A stretch of 64,000 bases of DNA, from NCBI GenBank assembly GCA_963573305.1, contig OY754339.1:11765941-11829940 (forward strand). Reading direction: 5' to 3'. The DNA comes from Pyrrhosoma nymphula. Lineage: Eukaryota > Arthropoda > Insecta > Odonata > Coenagrionidae. The translations under genes and the position numbers were made by a program. The number at the start of each line of letters is the position of its first letter. Position 1 is the first letter of the stretch. The notes below the pieces were generated by a model that saw only the letters and a list, made by a program, of their open reading frames with translations, ran no database searches and was not told where the DNA came from. This document shows, piece by piece, positions 1 through 10,830 of this stretch.

Positions 1-2646
1 AGTATTACTTAATGATTTTTCAATGATTTGAGATCATTTTTAGAAAATCGTATGTCCAGATAATAATTTTATAGAATATTTTCTCAGGAGAGTCTAGTGC
101 TCGCCGTGCGGGAATGTTTGATAATTATTCTAAAGTACTTCCAGGGACGTTGAATAGGTTTTCACGATAGTAAAGTATTACCTAATGATCTTTTAATGAT
201 TTGAGATCATTTTTAGAAAATCGTATGCCCAGATAATAATTTTATAGAATATATTCTCAGGAGAGTCTAGTGCTCGCCGTGCGAGAATGTTTGAAGAATT
301 CCCTAAAGTACTTCCAGGGACGTTGAATAGGTTTTGACGATAGTAAAGTATTACTTAATGATTTTTTAATGATTTGAGATCATTTTTAGAAAATCGTATG
401 CCCAGATAAAAATTTTATAGAATATTTTCTTAGGAGAGTCTAGTGCTCGCCGTGCGGGAATGTTTGATAAATATTCTAAAGTACTTCCAGGGACGGTGAA
501 TAGGTTTCGACGATAGTAAAGTATTACTTAATGATTTTTCAATGATTTGAGATCATTTTTAGAAAATCGTATGTCCAGATAATAATTTTATAGAATATTT
601 TCTCAGGAGAGTCTAGTGCTCGCCGTGCGGGAATGTTTGATAATTATTCTAAAGTACTTCCAGGGACGTTGAATAGGTTTTGACGATAGTAAAGTATTAC
701 CTAATGATCTTTTAATGATTTGAGATCATTTTTAGAAAGTCGTATGCCCAGATAATAATTTTATAGAATATATTCTCAGGAGAGTCTAGTGCTCGCCGTG
801 CGAGAATGTTTGAAGAATTCCCTAAAGTACTTCCAGGGACGGTGAATAGGTTTCGACGATAGTAAAGTATTACTTAATGATTTTTTAATGATTTGAGATC
901 ATTTTTAGAAAATCGTATGCCCAGATAAAAATTTTATAGAACATTTTCCCAGGAGAGTCCTGTGCTCGCCGTGCGGGAATGTTTGATAAATATTCTAAAG
1001 TACTTCCAGGGACGTTGAATAGGTTTTGACGACAGTAAAGTATTATTTAATGATTTTTTAATGATTTGAGATCATTTATAGAAAATCGTATGTCCAGATA
1101 AAAATTTAATGAATATATTCTTAGGAGAGTCTAGTGCTCGCCGTGCGGGAATGTTTGAAAAATTCCCTAAAGTACTTCAAGGGACGTTGAATAGGTTTTG
1201 ACGATAGTAAAGTATTACTTAACGATTTTTTAATGATTTGAGATCATTTTCAGAAAATCGTATGCCCAGATAAAAATTTTATAGAATATTTTCTTAGGAT
1301 AGTCTAGTGCTCGCCGTGCGGGAATGTTTGAAAAATTCCCTAAAGTACTTCCAGGGACGTTGAATAGGTTTTGACGATAGTAAAGTATTACTTATTCATT
1401 TTTCAATGATTTGAGATCATTTTTAGAAAATCGTATGCCTAGATAATAATTTTATAGAATATTTTCTCAGGAGAGTCTAGTGCTCGCCGTGCGAGAATGT
1501 TTGAATAATTCCTTAAAGTACTTCCAGGGACGGTGAATAGGTTTTGAGGATATTTAAGTATTACTTAATGATTTTTCAATGATTAGAGATAATTTTTAGA
1601 AAATCGTATGCCCAGATAAAATTTTTATAGAATATTTTCCCAGGAGAGTCCAGTGCTCGCCGTGCGGGAATGTTTGATAAATATTCTAAAGTACTTCCAG
1701 GGACGTTGAATAGGGTTTGACGATAGTAAAGTATTACTTAATGATTTTTCAATGATTTGAGATCATTTTTAGAAAATCGTATGCACAGATAATAATTTTA
1801 TAGAATATTTTCTCAGGAGAGTCTAGTGCTCGCCGTGCGGGAATGTTTGAAAAATTCCCTAAAGTACTTCCAGGGACGTTGAATAGGTTTTGACGATAGT
1901 AAAGTAATACTTAATGGTTTTTTAATCTTTTGAGATCATTTTTAGAAAATCGTATGCCCAGATAAAATTTTTATAGAATATTTTCTCAGGAGAGTCTAGT
2001 GCTCGCCGCGCGTGAATGTTTGAATAATTCCCTAAGGTACTTCCAGGGACGTTGAATAGGTTTTGACGATAGTAACGTATTACTTAATGATTTTTTAATT
2101 ATATGAGATCGTTTTTAGAAAATCGTATGCCCAGATGATAATTTTATAGAATATTTTCTCAGGAGAGTCTAGTGCTCGCCGTGCGAGAATGTTTGAAGAA
2201 TTCCCTAAAGTACTTCCAGGGACGTTGAATAGGTTTTGACGATAGTAAAGTATTACTTATTCATTTTTCAATGATTTGAGATCATTTTTAGAAAATCGTA
2301 TGTCCAGATAATAATTTTATAGAATATTTTCTTAGGAGAGTCTAGTGCTCGCCGTGCGGGAATGTTTGATAAATATTCTAAAGTACTTCCAGGGACGTTG
2401 AATAGGGTTTGACGATAGTAAAGTATTACTTAATGATTTTTCAATGATTTGAGATCATTTTTAGAAAATCGTATGCACAGATAATAATTTTATAGAATAT
2501 TTTCTCAGGAGAGTCTAGTGCTCGCCGTGCGGGAATGTTTGAAAAATTCCCTAAAGTACTTCCAGGGACGTTGAATAGGTTTTGACGATAGTAAAGTAAT
2601 ACTTAATGGTTTTTTAATCTTTTGAGATCATTTTTAGAAAATCGTA
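1..2646. repeat. 173-bp satellite array, left block
   Basis: About fifteen head-to-tail units. The landmark TCGCCGTGCG recurs at 101, 274, 447, 620, 793, 966, 1138, 1311, 1484, 1657, 1830, 2003, 2176, 2349 and 2522, so the period is 173 bp with a single 172-bp step. Every unit has an AT-rich half containing the dyad AATGAT-TTGAG-ATCATT and a GC-richer box around GTGCTCGCCGTGCG. Units differ by scattered substitutions. Nearly identical three-unit blocks repeat with a 519-bp offset (1 versus 520), and four-unit blocks with a 692-bp offset (1709 versus 2401). The array continues beyond the left edge. No open reading frame is plausible. A centromeric or heterochromatic origin is typical of such arrays but is inference here. 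Confidence 0.97.
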
Positions 2647-2722
2647 CTCGCTGCGCTCGCTAGGGGGCTCCGCCCCCTAGAACCCCTTAATGGGGGGGCT
2701 TCGCCCCCATTGGTCTTTGGGC
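2647..2722. repeat. GC-rich double hairpin at the insertion's left end
   Basis: Two adjacent perfect palindromes: AGGGGGC-TCC-GCCCCCT and a second with GGGGGC-TTC-GCCCCC flanked by AAT/ATT arms. They are preceded by the imperfect repeat CTCGCTGCGCTCGC. The G+C content is in stark contrast to the surrounding satellite. Such stem-loops are common at ends of single-strand-transposing DNA, but no protein is present to confirm this. Confidence 0.85.
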
Positions 2723-2740
2723 TAAAAAAAAAATTGTTTT

Positions 2741-3965
2741 GGCACCATGTTTCTAAGCCACTATAATACATATAGGGTATGGCATAAGGTTATAGGTATT
2801 ACTGAGACCTACAAGAAAATGTAAACAGATTTAAGCTACGACTTTTAGTTCAAAAGTTACAGAGGAAAAACAAATAAAAAATAATTTTGCGCCATGTTTC
2901 AGTGCACTATAAGTGGTAGAGAAGTTACCATGGCAGCTTGTTGGAAGCCTATACGACGGCTCGCTTCGCTCGCCTCTTTTTTTCTAAAGAAAAAAAGAAC
3001 ATTGGCTCGCAAAGCTCGCCAACGTTCTGGGGGCTTCGCCCCCTACACGGACATACAAGAATTCTCACTTAAAGGAATCGAACTCCATTACTTCTACTGA
3101 TAAAGTTGTCTATATACCAGTACACGAGAGCAAACTGTGTTTATGAGAAAAAGTTTACTATTGCACCATGTTACACGTGCACTATAAGTAATAGAGGGTT
3201 AAGATATGCGTAAGGTTGTAGTCCCCCACGAGATCTATAAAACCCCGTAAACAGATTTGAGATCCGACTCATTGTATAGGAGCTATTAAAAAAATAAAAC
3301 GGGTCTTCGGACCTCTGGTCAGTAAACTACGAAGCGCAGGGCGACAGGGTAAATTGCATCTTTAAGATAAGTAAATTCCTTAGTAAGATTTTTTCTTCAG
3401 ATGCGATCTTCGACCGACCGTTCAAAAGTTACAGCGCGGGAACCGAGTTGATTTTGGCACCATGTTGCCTGCGAACTATAATAGATAGAGAAATAGGGCA
3501 GGCACGAGGTTGTAGATCTCGTTGAGATCTATAAAACACTTTCAACAGATTGAATGTCCGATTCTTAGTTTGCTAGCTTTCGCCGATTCAAAATAGGCAC
3601 CATGTAACGTTAGCACTATAAGGAAACGGTGTGTTGCATCTTTTAGATAATTAAAAACCCTTATATGAATTTTTCATCAGATGCGATATACGACCGACCG
3701 TTCAAAAGTTACAGCGGTGGAACCGAGTGGCTTTTGGCACCATGTTGATTGCGCACTATATAAGATAGAGAGTAATGGCAGGCACAAGGTTGTAGGTCTC
3801 GGTGAGATCTATAAAACGGCATCAACAGATTGAATGTCCGACTCTAAGTTCATAAGCTATCGCCGATTCAAATTTGGCACCATGTAACGAGAGCACTATA
3901 CGGGATAGAAAAAAATCAAAAATTGTAGGTCTCAAAGAGACATTAAAGTTTTGTAGAAAGTATTT
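2741..3965. repeat. Decaying 140-bp tandem repeats
   Basis: The anchor GCACCATGT (or GCGCCATGT) recurs at about 2742, 2889, 3163, 3457, 3597, 3737 and 3877. The last four are exactly 140 bp apart; the earlier spacings (about 147, 274 and 294) are degraded or doubled. Each unit also carries GCACTATA shortly after the anchor, and alternate units carry GAGATCTATAAAAC followed by AACAGAT, implying a 280-bp dimeric unit. Similarity decays leftwards, as if the array expanded on its right side. Confidence 0.85.
2953..3048. repeat. Second hairpin cluster inside the insertion
   Basis: The order is GCTCGCTTCGCTCGC, a palindrome around TTTTTTTCTAAAGAAAAAAA, then GGCTCGCAAAGCTCGCC, AACGTTCT and GGGGGCTTCGCCCCC. 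It repeats the vocabulary of the left-end hairpins (CTCGCTxCGCTCGC plus a GGGGGC/GCCCCC stem) about 300 bp further in, which suggests a duplicated structural module. Confidence 0.8.
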
Positions 3966-4392
3966 TTCTATCGGGATCTTAGTTTCGGAGATAAAAAATA
4001 ATTAACGAAAAAAATAGAAATTTTTAACGAAATTTTGTATTCGAGGACCTCTGGTGGTAAAAGTATTAAACGTAGACCCTTAAGATTTTTTGAGCGTTTA
4101 GATCATTCAATTCCCTATTACTAAAATTCAATCAGATTTCAGATCCGACACATAGTTCGAAAGATATTAAGGATATCCCAAAAGCCTACATTTCGAAAGG
4201 TCCAAAAAAACGCCATTTTGAATTTTTTTGGGTCACTTCCGGTTTGAAATTCGACGGTTTCCCATTTTTTCCTACGATAAATTTCGCCAAAGAAAATTGA
4301 CAAAAATTTTCAAGTCCGTATCTCTTCCAGATTCGTCCAAACATTTGTATACGTGAGTGAGTCAGTGACACAAAGGGCTGTATATAATATAG

Positions 4393-5310
4393 ATGCCCAG
4401 ATAAAATTTTTATAGAATATTTTCTCAGGAGAGTCTAGTGCTCGCCGCGCGTGAATGTTTGAATAATTCCCTAAAGTACTTCCAGGGACGTTGAATAGGT
4501 TTTGACGATAGTAACGTATTACTTAATGATTTTTTAATTATATGAGATCGTTTTTAGAAAATCGTATGCCCAGATAATAATTTTATAGAATATTTTCTCA
4601 GGAGAGTCTAGTGCTCGCCGTGCGAGAATGTTTGAAGAATTCCCTAAAGTACTTCCAGGGACGTTGAATAGGTTTTGACGATAGTAAAGTATTACTTATT
4701 CATTTTTCAATGATTTGAGATCTTTTTTAGAAAATCGTATGTCCAGATAATAATTTTATAGAATATTTTCTTAGGAGAGTCTAGTGCTCGCCGTGCGGGA
4801 ATGTTTGATAAATATTCTAAAGTACTTCCAGGGACGTTGAATAGGTTTTGACGATAGTAACGTATTACTTAATGATTTTTTAATTATATGAGATCGTTTT
4901 TAGAAAATCGTATGCCCAGATAATAATTTTATAGAATATTTTCTCAGGTGATTCTAGTGCTCGCCGTGCGGGAATGTTTGAAAAATTCCCTAAAGTACTT
5001 GCAGGGACGTTGAATAGGTTTTGACGATAGTAAAGTATTACTTAATGATTTTTTAATGATTTGAGATCATTTTTAGAAAATCGTATGCCCAGATAATAAT
5101 TTTATAGAATATTTTCTCAGGAGAGTCTAGTGCTCGCCGTGCGGGAATGTTTGATAAATATTCTAAAGTACTTCCAGGGACGTTGAATAGGTTTTGACGA
5201 TAGTAAAGTATTACTTAATGATTTTTCAATGATTTGAGATCATTTTTAGAAAATCGTATGCCCAGATAAAAATTTTATAGAATATTTTCTTACGAGAGTC
5301 TGTTTTGCGG
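4393..5310. repeat. 173-bp satellite array, right block
   Basis: Five further units, with the landmark at 4442, 4615, 4788, 4961 and 5134, again 173 bp apart. The first unit continues exactly the higher-order sequence interrupted at 2646 (compare 1955-2100 with 4394-4540, including the shared CGCCGCGCG and TTATATGAGATCG variants). The array ends inside a unit near 5305, where GAGAGTCT passes into unrelated sequence. Confidence 0.95.
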
Positions 5311-7396
5311 CATGCGGGTATTTTTTACCTACATTTCTCGTTCCATTTTTAACTATTTTACGTGTCCGTATTACTTTATGATATTTAAAGTTTTCGTTTG
5401 TTCCTTATTTATACATTATAATTTAGTATCGATAGATTGTAATCAGTAGTTAACGTATTATTTCAAGAATAACACTGTGCGTGTGGTTCTCCTGCATGCT
5501 TGCGTTGACGCAACGAGTAATTTCTTGCGGAAACAACACACGATCGTAGTGCGCAAATTGTGCTGGAAATTTTTTTGGTGCTAACTTGATGTTGCCTGTG
5601 TTATGAATGAAAAACATTTACAGAAAACGAATCCTTCAACTAATTCGAAAATCTCTCTTTGCATGCACCTTACTAACACGAACTCAATTCACAATCCTTT
5701 CTTTATAATTAAATAGTGAAGAACAAATATTACAAAAATATTACACACGTCGACCCTCGTGGAGTGGAGTGGGTAAAAGAATTCGTTCTTCCGTTGTTCT
5801 ATTTTCCACAGGAAACACAGAGCAGATGCGCCACTTCCAACTCTCCCTACTGCTGCGACTCCAAGCGGCGGATGAAAACACTTTAAGAGCGGGTTTTCAA
5901 ATTAAAGTTTCGTCTTGCAAGCGATTGTCTTTTGCTTTTAAAAAACAAGTGTCCTTTCAGTCTTCATAGAAAGGGTCACAGCAATCAATCAATGCAGAAA
6001 ATATTATCTTAATGCCAAAAATCGAACTCAGGATTTCAACAATAATGTATTTTGGGTCCTTTTACCTCATTTTTACTATTTTAGAAATAGTTTACACATT
6101 TGTATAAGCGTGCCTGCCTGATACGATATCAACTTCAGAGGGCACGAGAACTTATCAGTAGATGTAGAGCCCAAAAAATGTATTTCAAGCTTTAATTTTT
6201 CGGGAGACTTTTCAAGACATTTTTGAGAATATCCAAAATTGGGTTCAATTTACGAATATTAGCGATCACAGTACGCTTTTGGCGTAACATTCTCTATGTT
6301 TTCAGAAAAAAAGATTCCTTGTGTCTCGGCTCCGACGATCTATTTCATCCTGGATAATTTCCAACGTAGCAGCACTTCATGATTTTAACGTAAAATTACG
6401 TGCGCAGTATACTATTCAATGAATTTCATTCCCGTGCTAAAATTATTCTCAATCCAGTTTTGTATACTTTTTATGTGTGGACCGAAGTCAATGGAACCTT
6501 TATGGGAATCCCTTTTAATCACACTCTTGAAGAGCTCGAGATCTTTTAACCAAAGATGTATCGCCAAAATTGCTCGAAATAGGTAACCCACGGGAGATTT
6601 CCCTTTATTATAATGCACACTGTGTATTTTGGAGCATTTAAAGTCAAATATCAACCCTCCTGATCGAAATATTAGATCTAATGCTTTTCACTATTAGATC
6701 TTTAGTTTCGACACTTAAGAGTTATAAAAATACTCCAAGCACTTTGATGCACCCTTAAATAGTAGGTAGTGCACCCCCCCCACTCCAGGGGCTCAAAGAA
6801 TTCTCCCGCCGTTCAATATTTTTAATCCAACTGAAATTTCCAGAAATCTTGGGTTTTCTCAAAAATTATTTTTATGATGTACTTATAGTCTCATGACCTC
6901 CTTTTGTAGGCACCACTGTATGGCCGCAGAAAAATGTCCATGAGGATAAAAATCTTTAAAAAATTACAACTTTTTCAATTTGAAAAGAATCAATTTTGAA
7001 ATAGAGAACACAGAAACCTTTTTTTCATTCTTTTCCAATAATTTTAAGTTTCAAGTGCTTTTATCGATGCATTTAAGTGCAGAGAGAACCTTCAGAGTAG
7101 TATCGACATGTGCAGCTTTTGGGCTTTGAGATTGAATGCATATTTAAAGTAAATATTATCAATACATTGATATCTTCTTGAACTTTTACGAAAAACATTT
7201 TTATAATATTGCTATTCATATGGTTATGCAACAAAATCCTTAAATGATGACATAACAGTATTGAAATATTTTCTTTGGGGGAACATAGTCTTGACTGCTA
7301 TTTTAATTAGTGAATCTCCAAGAAAGTTGTTTTAAAGAGTACATGTCCTTCCTTCTTGTAATCACAGCAAATGAAGTAACTAGTGTGAGGAAGGCA
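5311..7396. other. Unassigned AT-rich sequence
   Basis: No frame long enough or recognisable enough to call. Short frames at 5769-5969 (+) and 6412-6654 (-) have no motif I can identify. A run of nine C residues lies near 6774. I see no inverted-repeat termini or tandem arrays. Confidence 0.5.
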
Positions 7397-7482
7397 TAGG
7401 CCTGTGCGATTATCGAAAAAATTGATATCGATCAATTGTAAGAATAACTGGAAATGTGATCGATTCAACTGTCGAGAATTGT
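7397..7482 (+). mobile_element. Possible hAT terminus remnant
   Basis: TAGGCCTGTGCGATTATCGA at 7397 closely resembles the reverse-complemented right end of the hAT element at 19320-20796 (TAGGCTTGTGCGAT) and is followed by ATCGAT-rich sequence, as in that element. No matching opposite terminus is visible, so this is at best a truncated copy whose interior was replaced by the neighbouring LINE fragment. Confidence 0.4.
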
Positions 7483-8585
7483 ATTTATTTAATTATAAAA
7501 TATGTCCACATACAGCATGCTTGCCAATTTACAGTGGCACAATGTAGCAACAAAAAAACAAGAAAAAGATATACGAATGCATTCAAACAAAAACAATCAG
7601 CTCAGTAACAATGTATGAAAATAAACTACATGGTCTACATGGAACTTTAATGTTGATACTACCGATCAGTTCTGCACAGTCAATGGCAGAGTTGAGGATG
7701 CTGTGGATGAGTTTCATGTCAGATTTGAGAAATTGTTTAGGGAGATTAAGAATGGATATTGTAAGCATATTTGTTTCAGTTGGTAGGTATATTTCGAAAA
7801 TGAGATACTCTGTATTTAACTATCTTGCAGAAGAAAGAAGTAACAGGCTGAAGGGTCTGAATGTTAGAAGGAGCTGATATATGGACCAGATGGGGGAGCA
7901 ATACGTGATTATTGGGATGGCAATAGTCGAAAAATATGACCGTAAGGCTAGTGGATCTGCAATTTGTGTGAAGCGGTAGAGGAGGCCAAGCAGAGATATT
8001 GCTTTATTTTTAACTGCAAGGATATGGTCAGAGTAGTTGAGTTTGTGGTCCATCAAAACGCCGAGGTCTTTAATGGAGGAGACGCGATTGAGATTTAGTG
8101 AGTTTATATTGTAACTGAAATCAATGGGGGATTTTTTTATGGAAATAGATATAAAATTGCATTTACTTGGGTTTAATTTGAGTTTCCAGGTATTGCACCA
8201 CCCTGAAACCGTGTTTAGGGCATCCTGAAGATCACAACAGTCCGTGAAATTGTGGATTTGTTCAAACATTTTGCAGTAATCTGAGTAAAGAAGGGTATGA
8301 GCTTGTGAGGAGGGAACTAGGGAGGCCAGATCATCTATGAAAAGATTAAAAAGATATGGTCCGAGAACACTTCCCTGCGGAACCCCAGACGTGTTACAGG
8401 TGACCAGTGGGATGAGGAACCGGTAAGTATTACCCGCTAGGATCTGTTGCTGAGGAAGGAGTCAACTAAGTTTAGGAAATTACCATACAGGTTAAATCAA
8501 TGAGAAAGTTTGTGAAGGAGAAGAGAGTGGTCTAGAGAGTCGAATGCCTTTGAGAAATCCAAGAAAAACGTGGTCTGCGTCCGAC
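7483..8585 (-). pseudogene. LINE reverse transcriptase 3' fragment (Jockey/CR1-like)
   Basis: Read on the minus strand, the segment from about 8560 encodes, in order, a KAFDSLDH palm motif, GVPQGSVLGP, an LLYSDY block and then a thumb region with KLNPSKCNFISIS and SIKDLGV; an open frame covers 7820-8269. A second frame (7583-7768) continues with the C-terminal tail, so there is at least one frameshift near 7800. The catalytic YADD-type box reads YSDY, losing an aspartate, so the copy is dead. Endonuclease and the 5' half are missing, as in ordinary 5'-truncated LINEs. An A/T-rich tail on the minus strand near 7483-7500 marks the 3' end. Clade assignment is by motif memory only. Confidence 0.8.
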
Positions 8586-9235
8586 CAGACGGTGGAAGTT
8601 ATACTTCTTTGGCCGGTCGCACACACCCGCTCACACACACAGGCAGACAGGATATATAAATGAAATAAAAGACATTTTTTCTCTATTATTCAATATATTT
8701 CTCTTCAATATATTGTTATTTTAAACAAAACTTCTTTTCAAAGTTCAAACGTACAAAACGAGTAAATGGGTGCTTGCAGTTTGCAAGCAAAACGGGAAAA
8801 GTGTATGATAGTACATTGTAAATCATTAAAAACGAATGCAATAAGGTCTTACTTCTTTTGGAAATTATTTTAGCTGGGTCAATTTTTGACCTAATAATAT
8901 AATAATGAGATAATAGCATAAAACGAATGGTCCCATGACATATGTACTTTGTTCTTCTTAGTAATTGCTATATTTTTCCTTTTATTTTCATGTCATTGAG
9001 CAATTTTGAAGTAAATATTTGTAATTAAACATGATTACAGTTATTTGGCAGTATGAAATTCAATCAATATGAGCTAAGTAAATGCTATGGATTTTCACAT
9101 TTCATTTTATTTTTGCTGATCTCAATTATTATAATTTACATATTAAACACATGGCGTAGTACTTGAATTCATAATTTCAAAATCCAAGAGATAATGCATC
9201 ATAGAAAATTATCATTTTACATGGTTTTGACTTGT
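8586..9235. other. Unassigned sequence between LINE fragments
   Basis: It begins with a short CA-rich stretch (CACACACCCGCTCACACACACAG near 8620) and is otherwise AT-rich. The minus-strand frame at 8716-8919 shows no motif I recognise. Confidence 0.45.
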
Positions 9236-9239
9236 AGAA

Positions 9240-9460
9240 TGGAGTTTCGAGGTACATTTCAGAAAGTAGGTGCAAGGATTAATGTTTCCTGGAAAAACAG
9301 AGAGAGGGAAACCCGGAATAAGGTGTAAAGAGTGTTTCAGAAGCAAAATGGAGGAATCTGGAGCGATCCCAAAGGATTACGTAGGCATGAGCAAATGGAG
9401 GAGTGTCAAAGCTACGAAACAGTTTATGTATATAATTATAAAACATTGTAAAAAGTATAT
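9240..9460 (+). pseudogene. LINE C-terminal fragment (RTE-like)
   Basis: The 67-residue frame starting at 9270 has the layout of the extreme C-terminus of RTE-type polyproteins: GKTERGKPGIRCKEC followed about 25 residues later by SKWRSV, matching the usual GxRxRGRPxxRW...D...WR pattern. No upstream reverse transcriptase is visible, so this is a short remnant. The call rests on a weak but characteristic motif order. Confidence 0.45.
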
Positions 9461-9739
9461 TTCTAAGGCATAATATCGTTAAAAGCGATTGAAATACGCA
9501 CGGAGAATGTTATATTCCTTTAAGTTTAATCTTTATAGCACGCGTATAAGGTACTGGAAGTCTCGGGAACAATGAAAAAATTGCTTAGCAACGAAAATGA
9601 AAAAAGATCGAAATTTGCATTAATTTTGCGTTTAAACTTCAAATATTTCAATTTATCGATCGATAGAGAAACATCGGTTGCAAGAAGTAAATGCATTAAT
9701 CTTTTGGCCTCATTTCAGTCAAAGAATGAAACGAGAAGT

Positions 9740-9755
9740 GCACATTCTGCACATT

Positions 9756-9789
<34 letters not shown>

Positions 9790-10065
9790 AATGTGCAGGT
9801 ATTATTGAATAATATGCACAATATATTCAAAATATATGCACAGAATAGTATTGACTGTTATGCACATATTATTCAAGAGTTATGCGCATAATATGCTATT
9901 ATGGTCACCGCATAGATTCTGCATATATGTACATAAAATCGGTCTTCATGGGGACATAAGCCCATTTCTATTCACAGTTTATGTACATATTATGCACAAC
10001 TTATACCACTGCCATGGCATAATTTGTGTATAATATTTGAATATTATGTGCATATTATTCCCTTT
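9740..10065. repeat. TA microsatellite palindrome and TGCACA-rich tract
   Basis: Positions 9747-9798 form a perfect 52-bp palindrome: CTGCACATTCAATATAT at one side, its exact complement at the other, with a (TA)n centre. To the right, up to about 10060, ATGCACA or its complement recurs at least six times in AT-rich sequence (for example 9815, 9836, 9860, 9990, 10047). The overlapping open frames here are compositional and not genes. Confidence 0.8.
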
Positions 10066-10114
10066 GTGCTGTGTGGGAAGATGGGCGAGAAATAAATCAA
10101 AATTATATGCTGTG

Positions 10115-10830
10115 TAGACGACGCTTTATCATTAGCTGAGACTGAAGACGATATTCAGAGTTTGAAGCATATATTTAATATATCAAAACAAAATGTACAA
10201 ACAATAGATAAAACATGGTAACATTGGAAGAAAATACCAAATGTCAGCATGGCAGCGTCTAAAGAACTCCGAAGATGCAAAATCAAAGTTGAGGGCCAGA
10301 TAATTCAACAGAAATCAGAACTTACATACCTAAGAATACTACTAGGAGGCCAGAGATATATCAAAGATGCGTTACGACAGCAAGTCTTTAAAGCAAATAA
10401 GGCAGCAGGGTGCAGTAATGATAAAATTTGGAGAAATAAATACCTAAGATGCAAAATACAGAATTAATTATAAAACGAGTATAAGACCAATTGTGACATA
10501 AGTATTTGGCAGAGGCAAGACCAAATTCATCAAACACTAGAAGACTATTCGAGACTACAGAGATGAAAATACTATGAAGTATTGCAGGAAAAACACTGTT
10601 AGACAGAGATAGAAGTAAAAATATTAGGAAATTATGTTAAACAGAAAATATGAATGACTGGGTACAAAAAGGGAATAAAGAATGGCACGAACACATAAAC
10701 AGAATAAAAAGGGACAGATTATTACGTCTCCTGAGAGATAACATGCCTGTAGGTAGAAGTAACGTTGATTGGCTAAGATAAATGTGCGGGGATAATTTTT
10801 AGTAAAGAAGGTTGTCATTAAAGAAGAAAC
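10115..10830 (+). pseudogene. RTE-type LINE reverse transcriptase fragment
   Basis: It starts at a VDDALSLAETEDDIQ block (the YADD catalytic box and following helix; first residue altered), then KELRRCKIKVEGQIIQQ, LTYLRILLGGQ, VFKANKAAGCSNDKIWRNKYLR, and after the stop at 10465, in shifted frames, RLLRTTEM-like and GKTLLDRDR-like segments ending near DWVQKGNKEWHEHINRIKRDR. This order is that of the C-terminal third of insect RTE polyproteins. Several frameshifts and stops make it inactive, and the endonuclease and RT fingers are absent. Confidence 0.8.

Larger units (their letters stand above)
2647..4393. mobile_element. Unclassified insertion splitting the satellite
   Basis: The satellite breaks after CGTA at 2646 and resumes at ATGCCCAG near 4393. 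An uninterrupted relative of this junction exists at about 1951-1960, so the foreign segment is bounded to the base with at most one shared A, that is, no real target-site duplication. The insertion opens with CTCGCTGCGCTCGC and two GC hairpins, carries another hairpin cluster near 2953-3045, then a series of related units with a period close to 140 bp, and ends in an AT-rich stretch. It has no terminal inverted repeats and no credible protein; the 68-residue frame at 2894 is built on hairpin sequence. Insertion at a T-A-T site without duplication would suit a rolling-circle element, but the canonical TC start and CTRR end are not clear. Family unknown. Confidence 0.75.

Noticed and set aside
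85..120. CENP-B box in the satellite GC element
   Set aside because: The spacing of the TTCG and CGGG halves does not match the CENP-B consensus when aligned base by base.
2894..3100. 68-residue open frame
   Set aside because: It is composed of the hairpin cluster and poly-lysine coding from an A-rich palindrome; no domain.
1..5310. CRISPR-like array
   Set aside because: The 173-bp units are contiguous with no unique spacers, and the context is eukaryotic; this is satellite DNA.
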